Below, in pieces: positions 30,099 to 39,234 of a DNA stretch of 64,000 bases (the first letter of the stretch is position 1; every line of letters starts with the position of its first letter). The notes beneath the pieces were generated by a model that saw nothing but the letters and a program-made list of their open reading frames with translations, had not been told where the DNA came from and did not search any database. This stretch comes from Streptomyces sp. NBC_01717. Its GTDB lineage: Bacteria; Actinomycetota; Actinomycetes; Streptomycetales; Streptomycetaceae. The translations under genes were made by a program, and so were the position numbers. Location: assembly GCF_036248255.1 (NCBI RefSeq), contig NZ_CP109178.1, positions 1,178,001 to 1,242,000 on the forward strand. Direction: 5' to 3'.

Positions 30099-31601
30099 GT
30101 GCGTCACATCAGAAGCGCGGCCCTTTCGGCCGCGGCACTCCTCACCCTCGGTGGCGGCGCCGTGTTCGCGGCCCCCGCCGCAGAGGCAGCAGTGCCCTTT
30201 CCGTCCATCGGCTGGCAGCAGCACAACTGCGACTACGACGGCAACGGTTTCGACGACGTGCTGATCGGCGCCCCGGGCGCCACGGTGAGCGGCGCCGCGG
30301 GCGCCGGCTACGTCACCGTGCAGTACAGCTCGTCGAGCGGTCTCAGCACCACCAAGAAGAGCATCCTCCACCAGAACACCTCGGGCGTCCCGGGTGGTGC
30401 CGAGGCCGGCGACCGCTTCGGGCAGGCCGTGGCCTCCGGCGACCTGGACAACGACGGCTACGACGACGCGATCGTCGGTATCCCCGGCGAGGACCTGGCC
30501 GGGCTGTCCAACGCGGGCGGCGCCGTCGTCTTCTGGGGCTCGCCGACCGGGCTGCACGGGGCCGACAGCACCTGGCTGGAGAACCCCGACCAGCTGCGGG
30601 CCGGCGCGAACTTCGGGCGGGCGATCGAAGCTGCCCGGTACTTCGCCCCGGACCCGGCACACCCGGACGCCAACCTGCGGGACAGCGTTGCCGTCGTGGA
30701 GAACGACTCGCTGCTGTTCTTCACTGCCCCGCCGGGGGCAGCGACCCAGCAACTGAAGCTCGCGGACAAGGGAGTCCGGGCTCTGGACGTGGTCCCGATG
30801 GGGACCGGCTTCGCCCTGCGGAGCCTCAGCCACGGCAACTACAACGAGGACTCCTGGGCGGACCTGGCGATTTCCGGGGTGACCACCGGAGACCAGCCGG
30901 GCATCGGCGCCACCCAGGTGCTGCACGGCGCACCCAGCGTCGAGGCGCTCACGGACGGCGGCACGTTCGAGGGCGGTCCCGCAGTGGTCTCCAGCGACTT
31001 CAACCACGACGGTCAGGACGACCTGGCCATCGGCGACACGGGCGTCGACTCGCCCGTCGGCGGAGCCGTCTCCGTCTATCTGGGCCAGGGCGACCTGTCC
31101 GGCCTCGACCCGACCCCGGCGCAGACATGGACGCAGGACTCCCCGGGCGTACCCGGCGCAGCCGAGGCCGGCGACCGGTGGGGCGCCGAGATGTCCTCCG
31201 GCGACACCAACGGCGACGGCATGCCGGACCTGGCCATCGGCGCGCCCGGGGAGGACATCGGCTCCGTCTCCAACGCGGGTGCGGTCTGGACGCTGCGCGG
31301 CGCACCGGGCGGACTGACGGCGTCCGGTGCGCGCAGCTTCGACCAGAATCACCCCGACATCCCCGGCGGGGCGGAGGCCTCGGACGCCTGGGGCGGCCAG
31401 GTGCGGCTGGTCGACGCCAACAGCGACGGCCTCTTCGGCCTGCTGGCGGCGGCACCGGGCGAGAACACCGACGACGGCTTCGTCTGGGTCATCCCCGCGT
31501 CGTCGTCGGGGCTGGTCGCCAAGGGCACGTGGACCTACGACGGGGCACGCCTCGGGGCGCCGGTGGCCGACGCGCAGTTCGGTGCGGCGATCGACGAGTA
31601 G
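30099..31601 (+). CDS. Secreted FG-GAP/VCBS repeat (integrin-like beta-propeller) protein B
   Basis: Exported protein of 500 residues, GTG start with a perfect AAGGAGG 5 bp upstream. The signal peptide ends near AEAAVPF (about residue 30). Calcium-loop repeats of the FG-GAP type recur: DYDGNGFDD, DLDNDGYDD, DFNHDGQDD, DTNGDGMPD and DANSDGLFG, with a degenerate blade in the middle (residues 190-260). Two HQNTSGVPG / TQDSPGVPGAAEAGDRWG type connectors repeat. It resembles protein A on the opposite strand and probably arose by duplication and inversion. Presumably it acts as an extracellular binding protein; no enzyme domain is seen. Confidence 0.88.
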   Translation: MRHIRSAALSAAALLTLGGGAVFAAPAAEAAVPFPSIGWQQHNCDYDGNGFDDVLIGAPGATVSGAAGAGYVTVQYSSSSGLSTTKKSILHQNTSGVPGGAEAGDRFGQAVASGDLDNDGYDDAIVGIPGEDLAGLSNAGGAVVFWGSPTGLHGADSTWLENPDQLRAGANFGRAIEAARYFAPDPAHPDANLRDSVAVVENDSLLFFTAPPGAATQQLKLADKGVRALDVVPMGTGFALRSLSHGNYNEDSWADLAISGVTTGDQPGIGATQVLHGAPSVEALTDGGTFEGGPAVVSSDFNHDGQDDLAIGDTGVDSPVGGAVSVYLGQGDLSGLDPTPAQTWTQDSPGVPGAAEAGDRWGAEMSSGDTNGDGMPDLAIGAPGEDIGSVSNAGAVWTLRGAPGGLTASGARSFDQNHPDIPGGAEASDAWGGQVRLVDANSDGLFGLLAAAPGENTDDGFVWVIPASSSGLVAKGTWTYDGARLGAPVADAQFGAAIDE

Positions 31602-31622
31602 CGGAAGCCTCAAGAAGGGCCG

Positions 31623-31641
31623 GGGATTCTCCGGGAATCCC
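31623..31641 (+). terminator. Small terminator-like hairpin after FG-GAP protein B
   Basis: GGGATTC at 31623-31629 pairs with GAATCCC at 31635-31641 around a 5-nt loop, 22 bp after the stop. Confidence 0.45.
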
Positions 31642-31833
31642 TGGGGTCGGACCAGCCGTCCGGTCGCCGAACGTGGCGTTGTGCCCGTGACGATGCGGGC
31701 ACAGCGCCACGAACCAATCTCCGGGAGACTTGTGCGGCCCACCGCTTCCGCGTCACGCTGACGACCACCGACGCGCCGCGCACAGCGGAGCACACCTCCC
31801 GAAAGTTCCGCCGGGCCCGGAGTCTTGCCAGGC

Positions 31834-32520
31834 TCAACCGTGGAGACGCGCTCTCTGCATCGCGGCAAGTCGCCGCACCACACCGATACCCAGCACTCCT
31901 GCGAGGACATGGAGCGCGGCCCCGGCCATCTCTGTTGAGAGTGGGCCCCGGGAGGTGGAGGGAAAGGCGAGAAGCTGCGCGGCCACGAAGAGCAGCCACC
32001 ACGACGTCAGCAGTGCATCGGTACGCCGCGGCCTGTCGGGCGGAGAGCTGGCGGCCCAGATGTCATTGATGATCCGCTTGGGCAGGAAGAAGCAGGCGAC
32101 CGGCACCAGCCACGCGCCTGTGGTCCAACCGCGTTTCATCCGGTGTCCGCGAGGCGCCAGCGCCTCGGCGTTCACCCGCATCTGCCACAGCCAGCGAAGG
32201 AAGACGATTCCGGTCACCAGGAAGGTGAGCAGCCTCATGCCGGTGAGGTTGCCGACCCACATCTCCCTCTGGACGGCGGCATACGAGCCGTCAGCAGCGC
32301 GAAAAAACCGCAGTTGAGCGATGAGCAATGCGGCATTCACCAGCACGCAGACCCCGAGCGCTGCCATGACCACGGTCGTCATCGCCCTCGGCACGAAGAG
32401 CGGCTCGCGCTCGGTCGATGGCGCGGGCGGGGATATGGCGACGGCGTCGTCGTGATTCACAGGGACGGAACCTAATGCCGCGCTCGGTATCCAGTCCAGC
32501 TTGGACTCTCCCATGGTCAC
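31834..32520 (-). CDS. DUF4328 membrane protein
   Basis: Membrane protein of 228 residues with a 45-residue cytosolic N-tail and about five TM segments. The DUF4328 signature is clear: FLRWLWQMRVNAEAL followed by HRMKRGWTTGAWLVPVACFF and PKRIINDIW. Function is unknown; some homologues are fused to kinases or zinc ribbons. The N-terminus may start at the ATG 32520 or the internal GTG near residue 22 (VNHDDAVAIS). It stands alone. Confidence 0.8.
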   Translation of the reverse strand: MTMGESKLDWIPSAALGSVPVNHDDAVAISPPAPSTEREPLFVPRAMTTVVMAALGVCVLVNAALLIAQLRFFRAADGSYAAVQREMWVGNLTGMRLLTFLVTGIVFLRWLWQMRVNAEALAPRGHRMKRGWTTGAWLVPVACFFLPKRIINDIWAASSPPDRPRRTDALLTSWWLLFVAAQLLAFPSTSRGPLSTEMAGAALHVLAGVLGIGVVRRLAAMQRARLHG

Positions 32521-32669
32521 AGGCCGGGCTCTGCCGTTCGGAAGGGTGTCGGCGACCGGCCGACGGGCGGCACTGTCCCGGCTGTCGCGTCGAACCCGCC
32601 CGCCGACCCCGGTCCCGGTCGCCGGGATGATGCGCCGCTACCGGGCAGGCCGCAGTTGGTTGCCGCGGA

Positions 32670-33086
32670 TCAGTGGGTTTCCCCGTATGCGGCCGCCATC
32701 AGTGCTCGCAGGAGGAGCCGGAATTCGGTGTCGTCGACAGCGTGAATGACGCGCTGCAGTTGGATGGGGGCGCGCCCTACGAGGGACGCGGCGAACTCCA
32801 GCACGGCCACTTCGCTGCTCGATGCCTTGTGTGCCGGGGGTCTGTCGGCGAGCAGGAGCAGCCCCACCGCGTTCCAGTCGATGGAAGGGCGAGGTCCGGC
32901 ATGTTCGAGGAGCGGTTGGCCGGCCGCGTCCGCGAGTTCCTGGTCCTCGAAGAAACGCCGGAGCCAGTAGCCGTCGTGGTGGGCACCGAGGAGGCGTGTC
33001 GCCGCCCTCATCTGTTCGCTGCTCACACCCTGCAGCAGGTCGTCGGCGAGCTCCTTGCCCGTGATGCCGCGGGTGGCCATGAGCAT
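32670..33086 (-). CDS. Conserved hypothetical protein, mainly helical
   Basis: Protein of 138 residues; I do not recognise a named family. ATG 33086 (MLMATRGITGKELADDLLQG) is chosen because CGGAGACC precedes it and the longer frame starts in non-coding-like sequence. It is predicted almost all alpha-helical, with an acidic C-terminal half (VIHAVDDTEFRLLLRALMAA), no signal and no TM segment. Third-codon GC is as in real genes. Nothing in the neighbourhood hints at a role. Confidence 0.6.
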   Translation of the reverse strand: MLMATRGITGKELADDLLQGVSSEQMRAATRLLGAHHDGYWLRRFFEDQELADAAGQPLLEHAGPRPSIDWNAVGLLLLADRPPAHKASSSEVAVLEFAASLVGRAPIQLQRVIHAVDDTEFRLLLRALMAAAYGETH

Positions 33087-33312
33087 CGGCGGTCTCCGTT
33101 CCTCGGTGGTCGAGGCCAGGTCGGCCCTGCTCCACTGTGCCCGGCCGCGCCCTCCCGCCCCGGCGTACACGCCGAACGATCTGCCGGGCATACTTTTTGC
33201 CTGCACACATTGCTGTTCAGGACTCGATCCGATGCGTTGCCGTCAGGGCATCAGCACGCTCTTTCAGACGGTGTGCAGTCGGAGCCCCGGGTGTGTCCCG
33301 CGCCGGGATCCG

Positions 33313-34332
33313 TCAGGAGGTGGTTGCCGGGTGCGGATCGCCGAGGTACGGGAACCGGTCCAGGGTGTCGGTGTGCGGCGTCAGACCGGTGGGCGGCGCC
33401 TCGTTCTTGGTGAGGAACGCGACGCGGATGTCGATGACGTCTTCCGTGAATGTCCGGCCATTCGGGTACGCGGCAGGCTTGGACGGGTCGAAGTGCAGCA
33501 CGTCCGGCAGCAGGCCGTGCTCGTCGAGCGCGGTGATCGCCTCCTCACGCGAGTAGCCGCCTGTGTGGCCCAACAGGTGGACGAACTGGTCCGTCCACCT
33601 GGCCCGGTCGTTGACCGGCTCGCTGGCGTTGTACTCCTCCTTCGTGTCGTCGGTGTTGAAGAAGCTGCTCATCGACGGGTGCCCGGCCCGGTCCGCGTGG
33701 ACGAGTTCGCCGTCGCGCAGGACGCTGCACCGCCCCCAGATGTGCAGCTCGGGCCTGGGAGCCAGCTCCGCGGTCGGCAGTTCGACGGCCATGGAGAAGA
33801 CGTTGGCCGTGCTGTTGGAGTCGACGCCGACCCACGGGGACTTTCCACCCAGATGTGGCGCGGTGAAATTCCGGTTGCCGCTGGTGTCGAACAGGTTCTT
33901 GATTCCGTCGAAGTCGAAGAAAAAGGCGTCACTGCGGCTACCGGCGGCCACCTTGTAGTCGCCGCTGCTGACCACGTTGGCCTGGGGGCCGAAGGAGACG
34001 GCGGCGTCCGACACGATCTTGGTGCCGACCGCCTCGGGCCTGCGGGACTCCGCACCGGTTGCCACGAAGACGCTGTAGGTCTGCGAGCCGTCAGCCGCCG
34101 GCGGGCTGAAGACCCAGCTGAAAGCGACGTCCGTCAGGTAATCGCCGTCGTTGTCGATATTCAGGCGATATACGGCGTCGGGGTGCAGGGCATCTGCGTT
34201 GGGATTGGCGTTGAGGATGAGAACGGTCCTGCTCGGATCGCCGGGTGCCCCGAAGGCGTACAGGTCGCACAGATCGAGGCGCTGGTCGCCGAGTGGCGGC
34301 CCAAGGCTGAGGCCGGTGAAGTGGTTGGACAT
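33313..34332 (-). CDS. DUF4331 family protein
   Basis: Protein of 339 residues matching DUF4331: N-terminal DQRLDLCDLYAFGAPGDPSR, LILNANPNAD, YRLNIDNDGDYLTDVAFSW, a VFSMAVELP strand in the middle and TFTEDVIDIRVAFLT near the end. GGAAGG sits before the ATG at 34332. No signal peptide is apparent, unusual because many DUF4331 proteins are exported. Function is unknown. The gene is alone, with a MITE-like element further upstream. Confidence 0.8.
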   Translation of the reverse strand: MSNHFTGLSLGPPLGDQRLDLCDLYAFGAPGDPSRTVLILNANPNADALHPDAVYRLNIDNDGDYLTDVAFSWVFSPPAADGSQTYSVFVATGAESRRPEAVGTKIVSDAAVSFGPQANVVSSGDYKVAAGSRSDAFFFDFDGIKNLFDTSGNRNFTAPHLGGKSPWVGVDSNSTANVFSMAVELPTAELAPRPELHIWGRCSVLRDGELVHADRAGHPSMSSFFNTDDTKEEYNASEPVNDRARWTDQFVHLLGHTGGYSREEAITALDEHGLLPDVLHFDPSKPAAYPNGRTFTEDVIDIRVAFLTKNEAPPTGLTPHTDTLDRFPYLGDPHPATTS

Positions 34333-34602
34333 GTCAGGCCCTTCCATTGCTCGCCCGTCGGAAAACCGCTAGTACGCTCGAACGGTCGTTCCGGGGCGCG
34401 TGAGGTACACCCACACCTGGGCGGTGCATCCACGCTAGCCGCCACACCATTCCGACCATCGAGGGCGAAGGCACAGCCGTCAAACAACCCTCGAATGGGT
34501 CACCGACAGGCGGAAGGCGATCGTCTCGCGGTCCGAGAGCAAGCCTTCAGCCTTCAGAGGGTCGCCGATCCGTTGATCAACTCATAAAAGAGACACGCTC
34601 CA

Positions 34603-34765
34603 AGGGCCGTCCGGTAATCCCCTGGTGGATCAGCGTGCTGCGTCGGATGCGGTACATCGCAAGGCGGAGGGGCGTCGTCGTGCCGGTCGTATTCGGGCGT
34701 CCCGACAACGCAGCGAGGTGCCGTAGCTGTCGTCGTGCGCCCGCCAGGGATTACGGGACGGCCCT
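34603..34765. mobile_element. 163-bp MITE-like element next to the nadE stop codon
   Basis: Terminal inverted repeats of 22-23 bp: AGGGCCGTCCGGTAATCCCC at 34603 onward and the complement of CCAGGGATTACGGGACGGCC ending at 34765, with one mismatch and one extra base. The dinucleotide CA flanks both ends (34601-34602 and 34766-34767) and may be the target duplication. There is no protein-coding content, so it would need a transposase in trans. The last base of the element is the first base of the reverse-complemented nadE stop codon. Outside the element, 34333-34602 shows no gene. Confidence 0.65.
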
Positions 34766-35595
34766 CAGGGGGCGACGGGCAGCTGACGCTTGTGGTCGGT
34801 GAGGCGGTAGCGGCGGACGATTGTTTCGAGGGCCCGCTCGTCCACCGGCTTGCCCTCCAGGAAGTCGTCGATGTCGTCGTAGGTGACCCCGAGCGCGTCC
34901 TCGTCGGCCTTGCCCGGGTCGAGGGTTTCCAGGTCGGCCGTCGGGGTCTTCCACACCAGCTCGGCGGGCGCGCCCAACGCGTCCGCGACGGCGCGCACCC
35001 GGCGCTTGGTCAGGCCGGTCAGCGGGACCAGGTCGGCGGCGCCGTCGCCGAACTTGGTGAAGAAGCCGGAGACCGCCTCGGCGGCGTGGTCGGTGCCGAC
35101 GACCAGGCCGTCGTGCGCGCCGGCCACCGCGTACTGGGCGATCATGCGCTGCCGGGCCTTGATGTTGCCGTGCACGAAGTCCTGGTGGTGGGCGTCGCGG
35201 TAGCTCACGCCGGCGGCCAGCGAGGCCTCGAGCGCGGCGTCACTCGCGGGCTTGATGTCCACGGCCAGCACGTGGTCGGCCTGGATGAAGGAGAGCGCGA
35301 GCTGGGCGTCGTGCTCGTCGGCCTGGACCCCGTAGGGCAGCCGCATCGCGTAGAACCGCGCCTCGTGCCCGGCGGCCCGGGCCCGCTCGACGGCGAGCTG
35401 GCACAGCCGGCCGGTGGTGGTGGAGTCGACGCCGCCACTGATGCCGAGCACGAGGGAGCGCAGACCGGTGGAGGTCAGTCGCTCGGCGAGAAAGGCCACC
35501 CGGCGTTCGATCTCCCGCTCGGCCTCGAAGTTCTCGGCGACCTGGAGATCCCGGGCGATCCCCTGCTGCAGGGCGATGGACGCCGGCTCGCTCAC
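34765..35595 (-). CDS. nadE: NH3-dependent NAD+ synthetase
   Basis: Cytosolic amidating ligase of 276 residues that turns nicotinic acid adenine dinucleotide into NAD+ using ATP and ammonia. The start is GTG 35595, with AAGGAGCAGAC just before it. The N-type ATP pyrophosphatase loop SGGVDS is at residues 53-58; YGVQADEHDAQLAL, NIKARQRMI, GTDHAAEAVSGFFTKFGDG and LVPLTGLTKRRVR are family hallmarks. There is no glutaminase domain, so it depends on free ammonia, as short E. coli-type NadE does. A MITE-like element touches its stop codon. Confidence 0.96.
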   Translation of the reverse strand: MSEPASIALQQGIARDLQVAENFEAEREIERRVAFLAERLTSTGLRSLVLGISGGVDSTTTGRLCQLAVERARAAGHEARFYAMRLPYGVQADEHDAQLALSFIQADHVLAVDIKPASDAALEASLAAGVSYRDAHHQDFVHGNIKARQRMIAQYAVAGAHDGLVVGTDHAAEAVSGFFTKFGDGAADLVPLTGLTKRRVRAVADALGAPAELVWKTPTADLETLDPGKADEDALGVTYDDIDDFLEGKPVDERALETIVRRYRLTDHKRQLPVAP

Positions 35596-35960
35596 GTCTG
35601 CTCCTTGTTCCGGTTCACGGTGCTCTGTCGCGCCCACTTTACCGAGTAGGGCTTTGTTCCGTGTCGGGGCCGGTGGGACGACCTCACCGTCGGCGGTGTC
35701 GGCCCGTTCACCACCGACCCGACACCGTCATCCTGCACATCCGCGAGGTGAAGGACCGACTCACCACCGAGCCGCCACTGGTCGCCCAGGGACCCGACAT
35801 GGCCGGAAGGGCTACCGGCCCTGCTGATGCCATCCGGCTCGGGCTGAGCAGTAGCCACCCCAGCGGGGCGCGACAACGCGTGAACCGCGGCCTGACCTGG
35901 GCGCCCGATTCGGTCTCGAGCCGAGTCAGCGGTCGGTTCGGCTTGCATGCCGTGCGGGGC
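35596..35960. other. Gap without a convincing gene
   Basis: Between nadE and the SDR gene. TAGGGCTTTGTTCCG at 35647-35661 resembles the first bases of the IS701-type element in this window, but no partner end was found. Frames on both strands show no recognisable family. Confidence 0.35.
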
Positions 35961-36740
35961 TCAGTGCACGGAGAAGCCGCCGTCGACGAAGATCGCCTGC
36001 CCGGTGACGTAGCCGGAGGCGCGGCCGGCCAGGAACACCGCCGCTCCGGCGAAGTCCTCGGCCAGGCCGTTGCGCCCGACCATCGTGCGCGCCGCCAGCG
36101 CCGCCACCTTCTCCGGGTCGGACGACAACCGCGCATTGAGCGGGGTCATGACGAAACCGGGTACCAACGTGTTGCAGGTGACGCCGTGTGGCGACCACGC
36201 CTCGGCCTGAGAGCGGGCCAGCGACTCCAGCGCCCCCTTGGAAACCCCGTAGGCGCCGCTCTGGACGAACGCCCGGTGCGCCTGCTGGGAGGTGATGTGG
36301 ATGATCCGGCCGAAGCCCCGCTCCGCCATGCCGGGCCCGAACCGCCTGCCCAACAAGTAGGGCGCCTCCAGGTTCACCGCCATCGTGGCGTCCCACGCCT
36401 CCTCGTCCAACTCGTCCATCGGCGGCCGAAGATTGATCCCGGCACTGTTGACGAGAATGTCGGGCTCGCCGAACACCTCCGCGGCCTGCTCCGCCGCCGC
36501 GCGCACCCCGTCGCGGGTGCTCAGGTCGGCGCTCACCCAGGCCGCCCGGCAGCCGTCCGCCGCCAGCTCGTCGACCGTGGCGGCCAGTTCCGATTCCTTG
36601 CGCGCCACGATCACCACGCTCGCCCCCGCTCGCGCGAGAGCCCCGGCGATGGCTCGGCCGATGCCGGAACTGCCACCCGTCACCACGGCGACCCGGCTGT
36701 CCAGCGAGAACAGCTCGGAGAGATAGGTTTGCGAGATCAT
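35961..36740 (-). CDS. Short-chain dehydrogenase/reductase (classical SDR)
   Basis: NAD(P)-dependent oxidoreductase of 259 residues. The cofactor loop TGGSSGIG is at residues 21-28, NSAG at 98-101, and the catalytic set is Ser151, Tyr164 and Lys168 (YGVSK). An Arg-Lys pair after strand 2 (VARKES) suggests NADP preference. Substrate-binding PGFVMTPLN follows; the C-terminus GQAIFVDGGFSV is standard. It resembles 3-oxoacyl-ACP reductase/gluconate dehydrogenase-like SDRs, but the substrate cannot be told. Single gene. Confidence 0.92.
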   Translation of the reverse strand: MISQTYLSELFSLDSRVAVVTGGSSGIGRAIAGALARAGASVVIVARKESELAATVDELAADGCRAAWVSADLSTRDGVRAAAEQAAEVFGEPDILVNSAGINLRPPMDELDEEAWDATMAVNLEAPYLLGRRFGPGMAERGFGRIIHITSQQAHRAFVQSGAYGVSKGALESLARSQAEAWSPHGVTCNTLVPGFVMTPLNARLSSDPEKVAALAARTMVGRNGLAEDFAGAAVFLAGRASGYVTGQAIFVDGGFSVH

Positions 36741-37287
36741 GCCCGCACCCTACGGGCTGTCCACGGCGACAGCGCCGCCCAGGCTGTGGCAGGCCGGCCT
36801 CCACTGAACATGGGTGGGCGGATGCGGGTCGAGGCGATGTCGGCCGGCAGCCCGGCGGCGGCGCAGTGGTAGGCGCGATGGTCGGTTCGCCCCCGGTCGC
36901 GAAGGCCCGTTCCTCACCCACCCGGTCGGCTTTGCAGCGGCCGGGATCCTCCGTCCAGGATCTGGGCAGATACAACTCCCGGTTCACCAGGGCCGGCCCT
37001 GGTCGTGGTCGGTGAACTGGGACACGACAGGTAATGCCTGGTCAGAGGCGGTCAGCTGCTTTTGCATGGCCTGCCGTGGTGTGCGCATACGGCTTACGCC
37101 ACGCGGCCACCCCAAGTCGAGATCATCTGCGCTCGGATCCGGAAAGGGAACGTCGGCCCAACACTGTTCATCCGGAGTATGGCGGCCGGGGAAAACCTCG
37201 AATCCATCGCCGATTTTCACGGACGGATCTCCGGCACACGACGTTAATATCGCGACCTGTCCACCCGACTGAAACCGCGAGGCACCC
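36741..37287. other. Gap without a supported gene
   Basis: About 550 bp between the divergent SDR and methyltransferase-like genes. A minus-strand frame around 37260-36990 has fairly protein-like composition (VKIGDGFEVFPGRHTPDEQC), but it has no ribosome site and no known family, so I do not call it. Confidence 0.35.
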
Positions 37288-38274
37288 GTGGCACCGCTCA
37301 GCAAGCTCTACCTCCAGCTCGACGATGTCGAACTTCCGGACGCGATCCCTTACTCCCAGGTGAGCGCATGGGAATTGCGCTTTCTCTACCTGTTGGGACG
37401 CCATCGGCTGACTGGAGAGGGCAAGGTGATCGAGCTCGGGTCGGGCGGCGGCGGATCGACGTATGCGTTCGCTCTCGGTCTGAAGGAGAACCCGGACTTC
37501 GACGAGAAGACCAACAAGCTGCACGCGTACGACTTCTTCCGGGTCGGGAAGGGCACCTTCGCCTCCGAGAAATTCTTCTCGGCCGGCGTCGCGCCCGAGG
37601 ACACGAACTCCTTCCTCGACGACTTCAAGGACAAGCTGAAGCCCTTCATCGACTTCATCGAGCTGCACCCCGGCGACATCTGGCAGACCTCCGACCCCGA
37701 GGACCACAGCCCCATCGAGTTCCTGCACGTCGACATCGCCAAGACGGCGCGGGTCTTCCGCTGTGTGGCCGAGCGTTTCCTGCCCCGCCTGGAGCCAGGC
37801 TCCGTGCTGCTGCACCAGGACTTCGCCAGCCCTCGGCTGCCGTGGCTGCATTACAGCACCGGTCTGCTGCTGCCGTACATCGAGATCGCCGGGCCGCCCA
37901 TCCGCTCCACACTCGCCTTCGAGGTGGTCAAGCCGATCCCACAGGACGTGCTGCGGGCCATAGCCGAGGACGCCTTCGACATCGACGAGAAGCTGAAGCT
38001 GATGTCGGACGTCCAGGACGTGGTCGACCGGGACTACACCGGCGGAATCCCGTTCAAGGCCGTGATCGAACTCGCCAAGGCCTACGTCGCCCACTACGAG
38101 GGTGACCACCGCCGCGCCTGGAAGATAGCCAAGCCGCTGACCTCGAACGAATACCTGAGCCGGACCCGCAAGGACCACTTCGCCCAGCTGGAGAAGGCGC
38201 TGAACCAGGCCAAGCCCAACGGCGGATCCTCTCGTCTTGCCAGGCTGATCAAGAAGGTGAAGCGCGGGGCGTAG
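37288..38274 (+). CDS. Methyltransferase-like protein of unknown substrate
   Basis: Cytosolic protein of 328 residues from GTG 37288. A SAM-type Rossmann start is visible: KVIELGSGGGGSTYAFALGL (glycine-rich loop near residue 47), HAYDFFRVG as strand 2 with an Asp, EFLHVDIAK and SVLLHQDFASP as later strands. This looks like the Methyltransf_24/cephalosporin-hydroxylase-like group that often modifies sugars or glycopeptides. The C-terminal third is helical and basic (LIKKVKRGA). Sugar or glycan neighbours are absent, so the target is open. Confidence 0.6.
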   Translation: MAPLSKLYLQLDDVELPDAIPYSQVSAWELRFLYLLGRHRLTGEGKVIELGSGGGGSTYAFALGLKENPDFDEKTNKLHAYDFFRVGKGTFASEKFFSAGVAPEDTNSFLDDFKDKLKPFIDFIELHPGDIWQTSDPEDHSPIEFLHVDIAKTARVFRCVAERFLPRLEPGSVLLHQDFASPRLPWLHYSTGLLLPYIEIAGPPIRSTLAFEVVKPIPQDVLRAIAEDAFDIDEKLKLMSDVQDVVDRDYTGGIPFKAVIELAKAYVAHYEGDHRRAWKIAKPLTSNEYLSRTRKDHFAQLEKALNQAKPNGGSSRLARLIKKVKRGA

Positions 38275-38332
38275 CCACCGGTCGGTGCCGGGGGCGCCGA
38301 AGCGCCCATCCTTGGCCTCGGATACTGAGGAC

Positions 38333-38653
38333 ATGGAATTCGTCGTCCTCATGACCCTGCCCGGACTGGTCATCCTGCTGACCGTGCTGGCTTTCGCCGA
38401 TCAGTTGTTGTTGCGCGCCGGGCGGGCCGGCGTCCTGCCGTGGCGGAACGCGGCACGTCAGGGCCAGATTTCGGCAACCGGGTTCGAGCAACTGCACGCG
38501 AGTCTTTCGCCGGGGAAGCAGAACGAACTCAAGGAGCGGCAGTCGGCACTGCTGATGCGGGATGACGAGGAGGACGGAGCTCCGCCGAACCGGACAACGG
38601 TGGACCTGGCGAAAGGGACCGCGGTCGTCCGGATGCCGCGGACCGACAAGTAG
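38333..38653 (+). CDS. Small single-pass membrane protein (DUF6191-like)
   Basis: Protein of 106 residues with one N-terminal TM helix (MEFVVLMTLPGLVILLTVLA) and a charged cytosolic domain with SATGFEQLHASLSPGKQNEL and DDEEDGAPPNRTTVDL. It resembles small Streptomyces membrane proteins, tentatively DUF6191. CTGAGGAC directly before the ATG is the ribosome site. It may be cotranscribed with the methyltransferase-like gene 59 bp upstream. Confidence 0.65.
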   Translation: MEFVVLMTLPGLVILLTVLAFADQLLLRAGRAGVLPWRNAARQGQISATGFEQLHASLSPGKQNELKERQSALLMRDDEEDGAPPNRTTVDLAKGTAVVRMPRTDK

Positions 38654-38711
38654 CGGACCGCTCACCGTTCGTTGGCCTGCGACCGGCACAGTGGAGGAAC
38701 GCTGGTGTGTA

Positions 38712-39158
38712 CTAACCGGCGTCCAACGGCCGTTCGAAGAAGGTCTCCAGAACCACCGTTGCCTGCGTCCCGCTGACCCCGTCGATCGCGTACAGGCGGC
38801 GCAACACGTCCTGGAGCCGCTCGGTGGTCGCGGTGCGCACCTTCACCAGGACGGCAGCGCTGCCTGCGATGACGTGCGCCTCCTGAATCTCCGGCACGGC
38901 GGCGAAGTCCTCGGCACGGTCGCCCATCCACGCCGTCGAGTCGACCAGCACGAAGGCGAGGACTGCGCGGTCGAGCGCCGCGGGGTCGACGTCGACCGTC
39001 GTGGCCCGGACGACCCCCTGTTCCCGCAGCTTGCGCACCCGCTCGTGCGCGGCACCCGCCGACAGGCCGACCGCCTTGCCCAGTGCGGCATACGACTGGG
39101 TGGCGTCCCGCTGGAGCAACGCAATCAGCTGACGGTCGATGTCATCCACTGGTTTCAT
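38712..39158 (-). CDS. Lrp/AsnC-family transcriptional regulator
   Basis: Regulator of 148 residues: N-terminal HTH (IDRQLIALLQRDATQSYAAL with recognition helix AGAAHERVRKLREQGVV) and a C-terminal RAM/ACT-like domain (EIQEAHVIAGSAAVLVKVRT) that binds amino acids or similar effectors and forms octamers. It diverges from the SMP-30 lactonase gene across 76 bp that include an AT-rich dyad, so it probably controls that gene and itself. Confidence 0.9.
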   Translation of the reverse strand: MKPVDDIDRQLIALLQRDATQSYAALGKAVGLSAGAAHERVRKLREQGVVRATTVDVDPAALDRAVLAFVLVDSTAWMGDRAEDFAAVPEIQEAHVIAGSAAVLVKVRTATTERLQDVLRRLYAIDGVSGTQATVVLETFFERPLDAG

Positions 39159-39182
39159 GCAAAAACCATACCTGGTTCGGCT

Positions 39183-39207
39183 ATATGCATGTTACGTTGA
39201 ATCATAT
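39183..39207. promoter_or_regulatory. Dyad in the Lrp/SMP-30 intergenic region
   Basis: ATATG at 39183-39187 and CATAT at 39203-39207 are inverted and spaced by 15 bp within an AT-rich patch that is unusual for this GC-rich DNA. This fits a Lrp-type operator between the two divergent genes. Confidence 0.45.
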
Positions 39208-39234
39208 TCTGGTCAATCCTTCTGAGAGGACGCC

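Noticed and set aside
29757..31910. 717-codon frame antisense to FG-GAP protein B
   Set aside because: The opposite strand has signal peptide, perfect ribosome site and calcium-loop repeats; this frame has none.
35647..35661. TAGGGCTTTGTTCCG, similar to the IS701 end
   Set aside because: Only the first 8 bases match, no CTAG flank and no partner repeat.
36984..37304. Minus-strand frame with protein-like composition upstream of the methyltransferase-like gene
   Set aside because: No ribosome site, no family, and it overlaps the start of the plus-strand gene.
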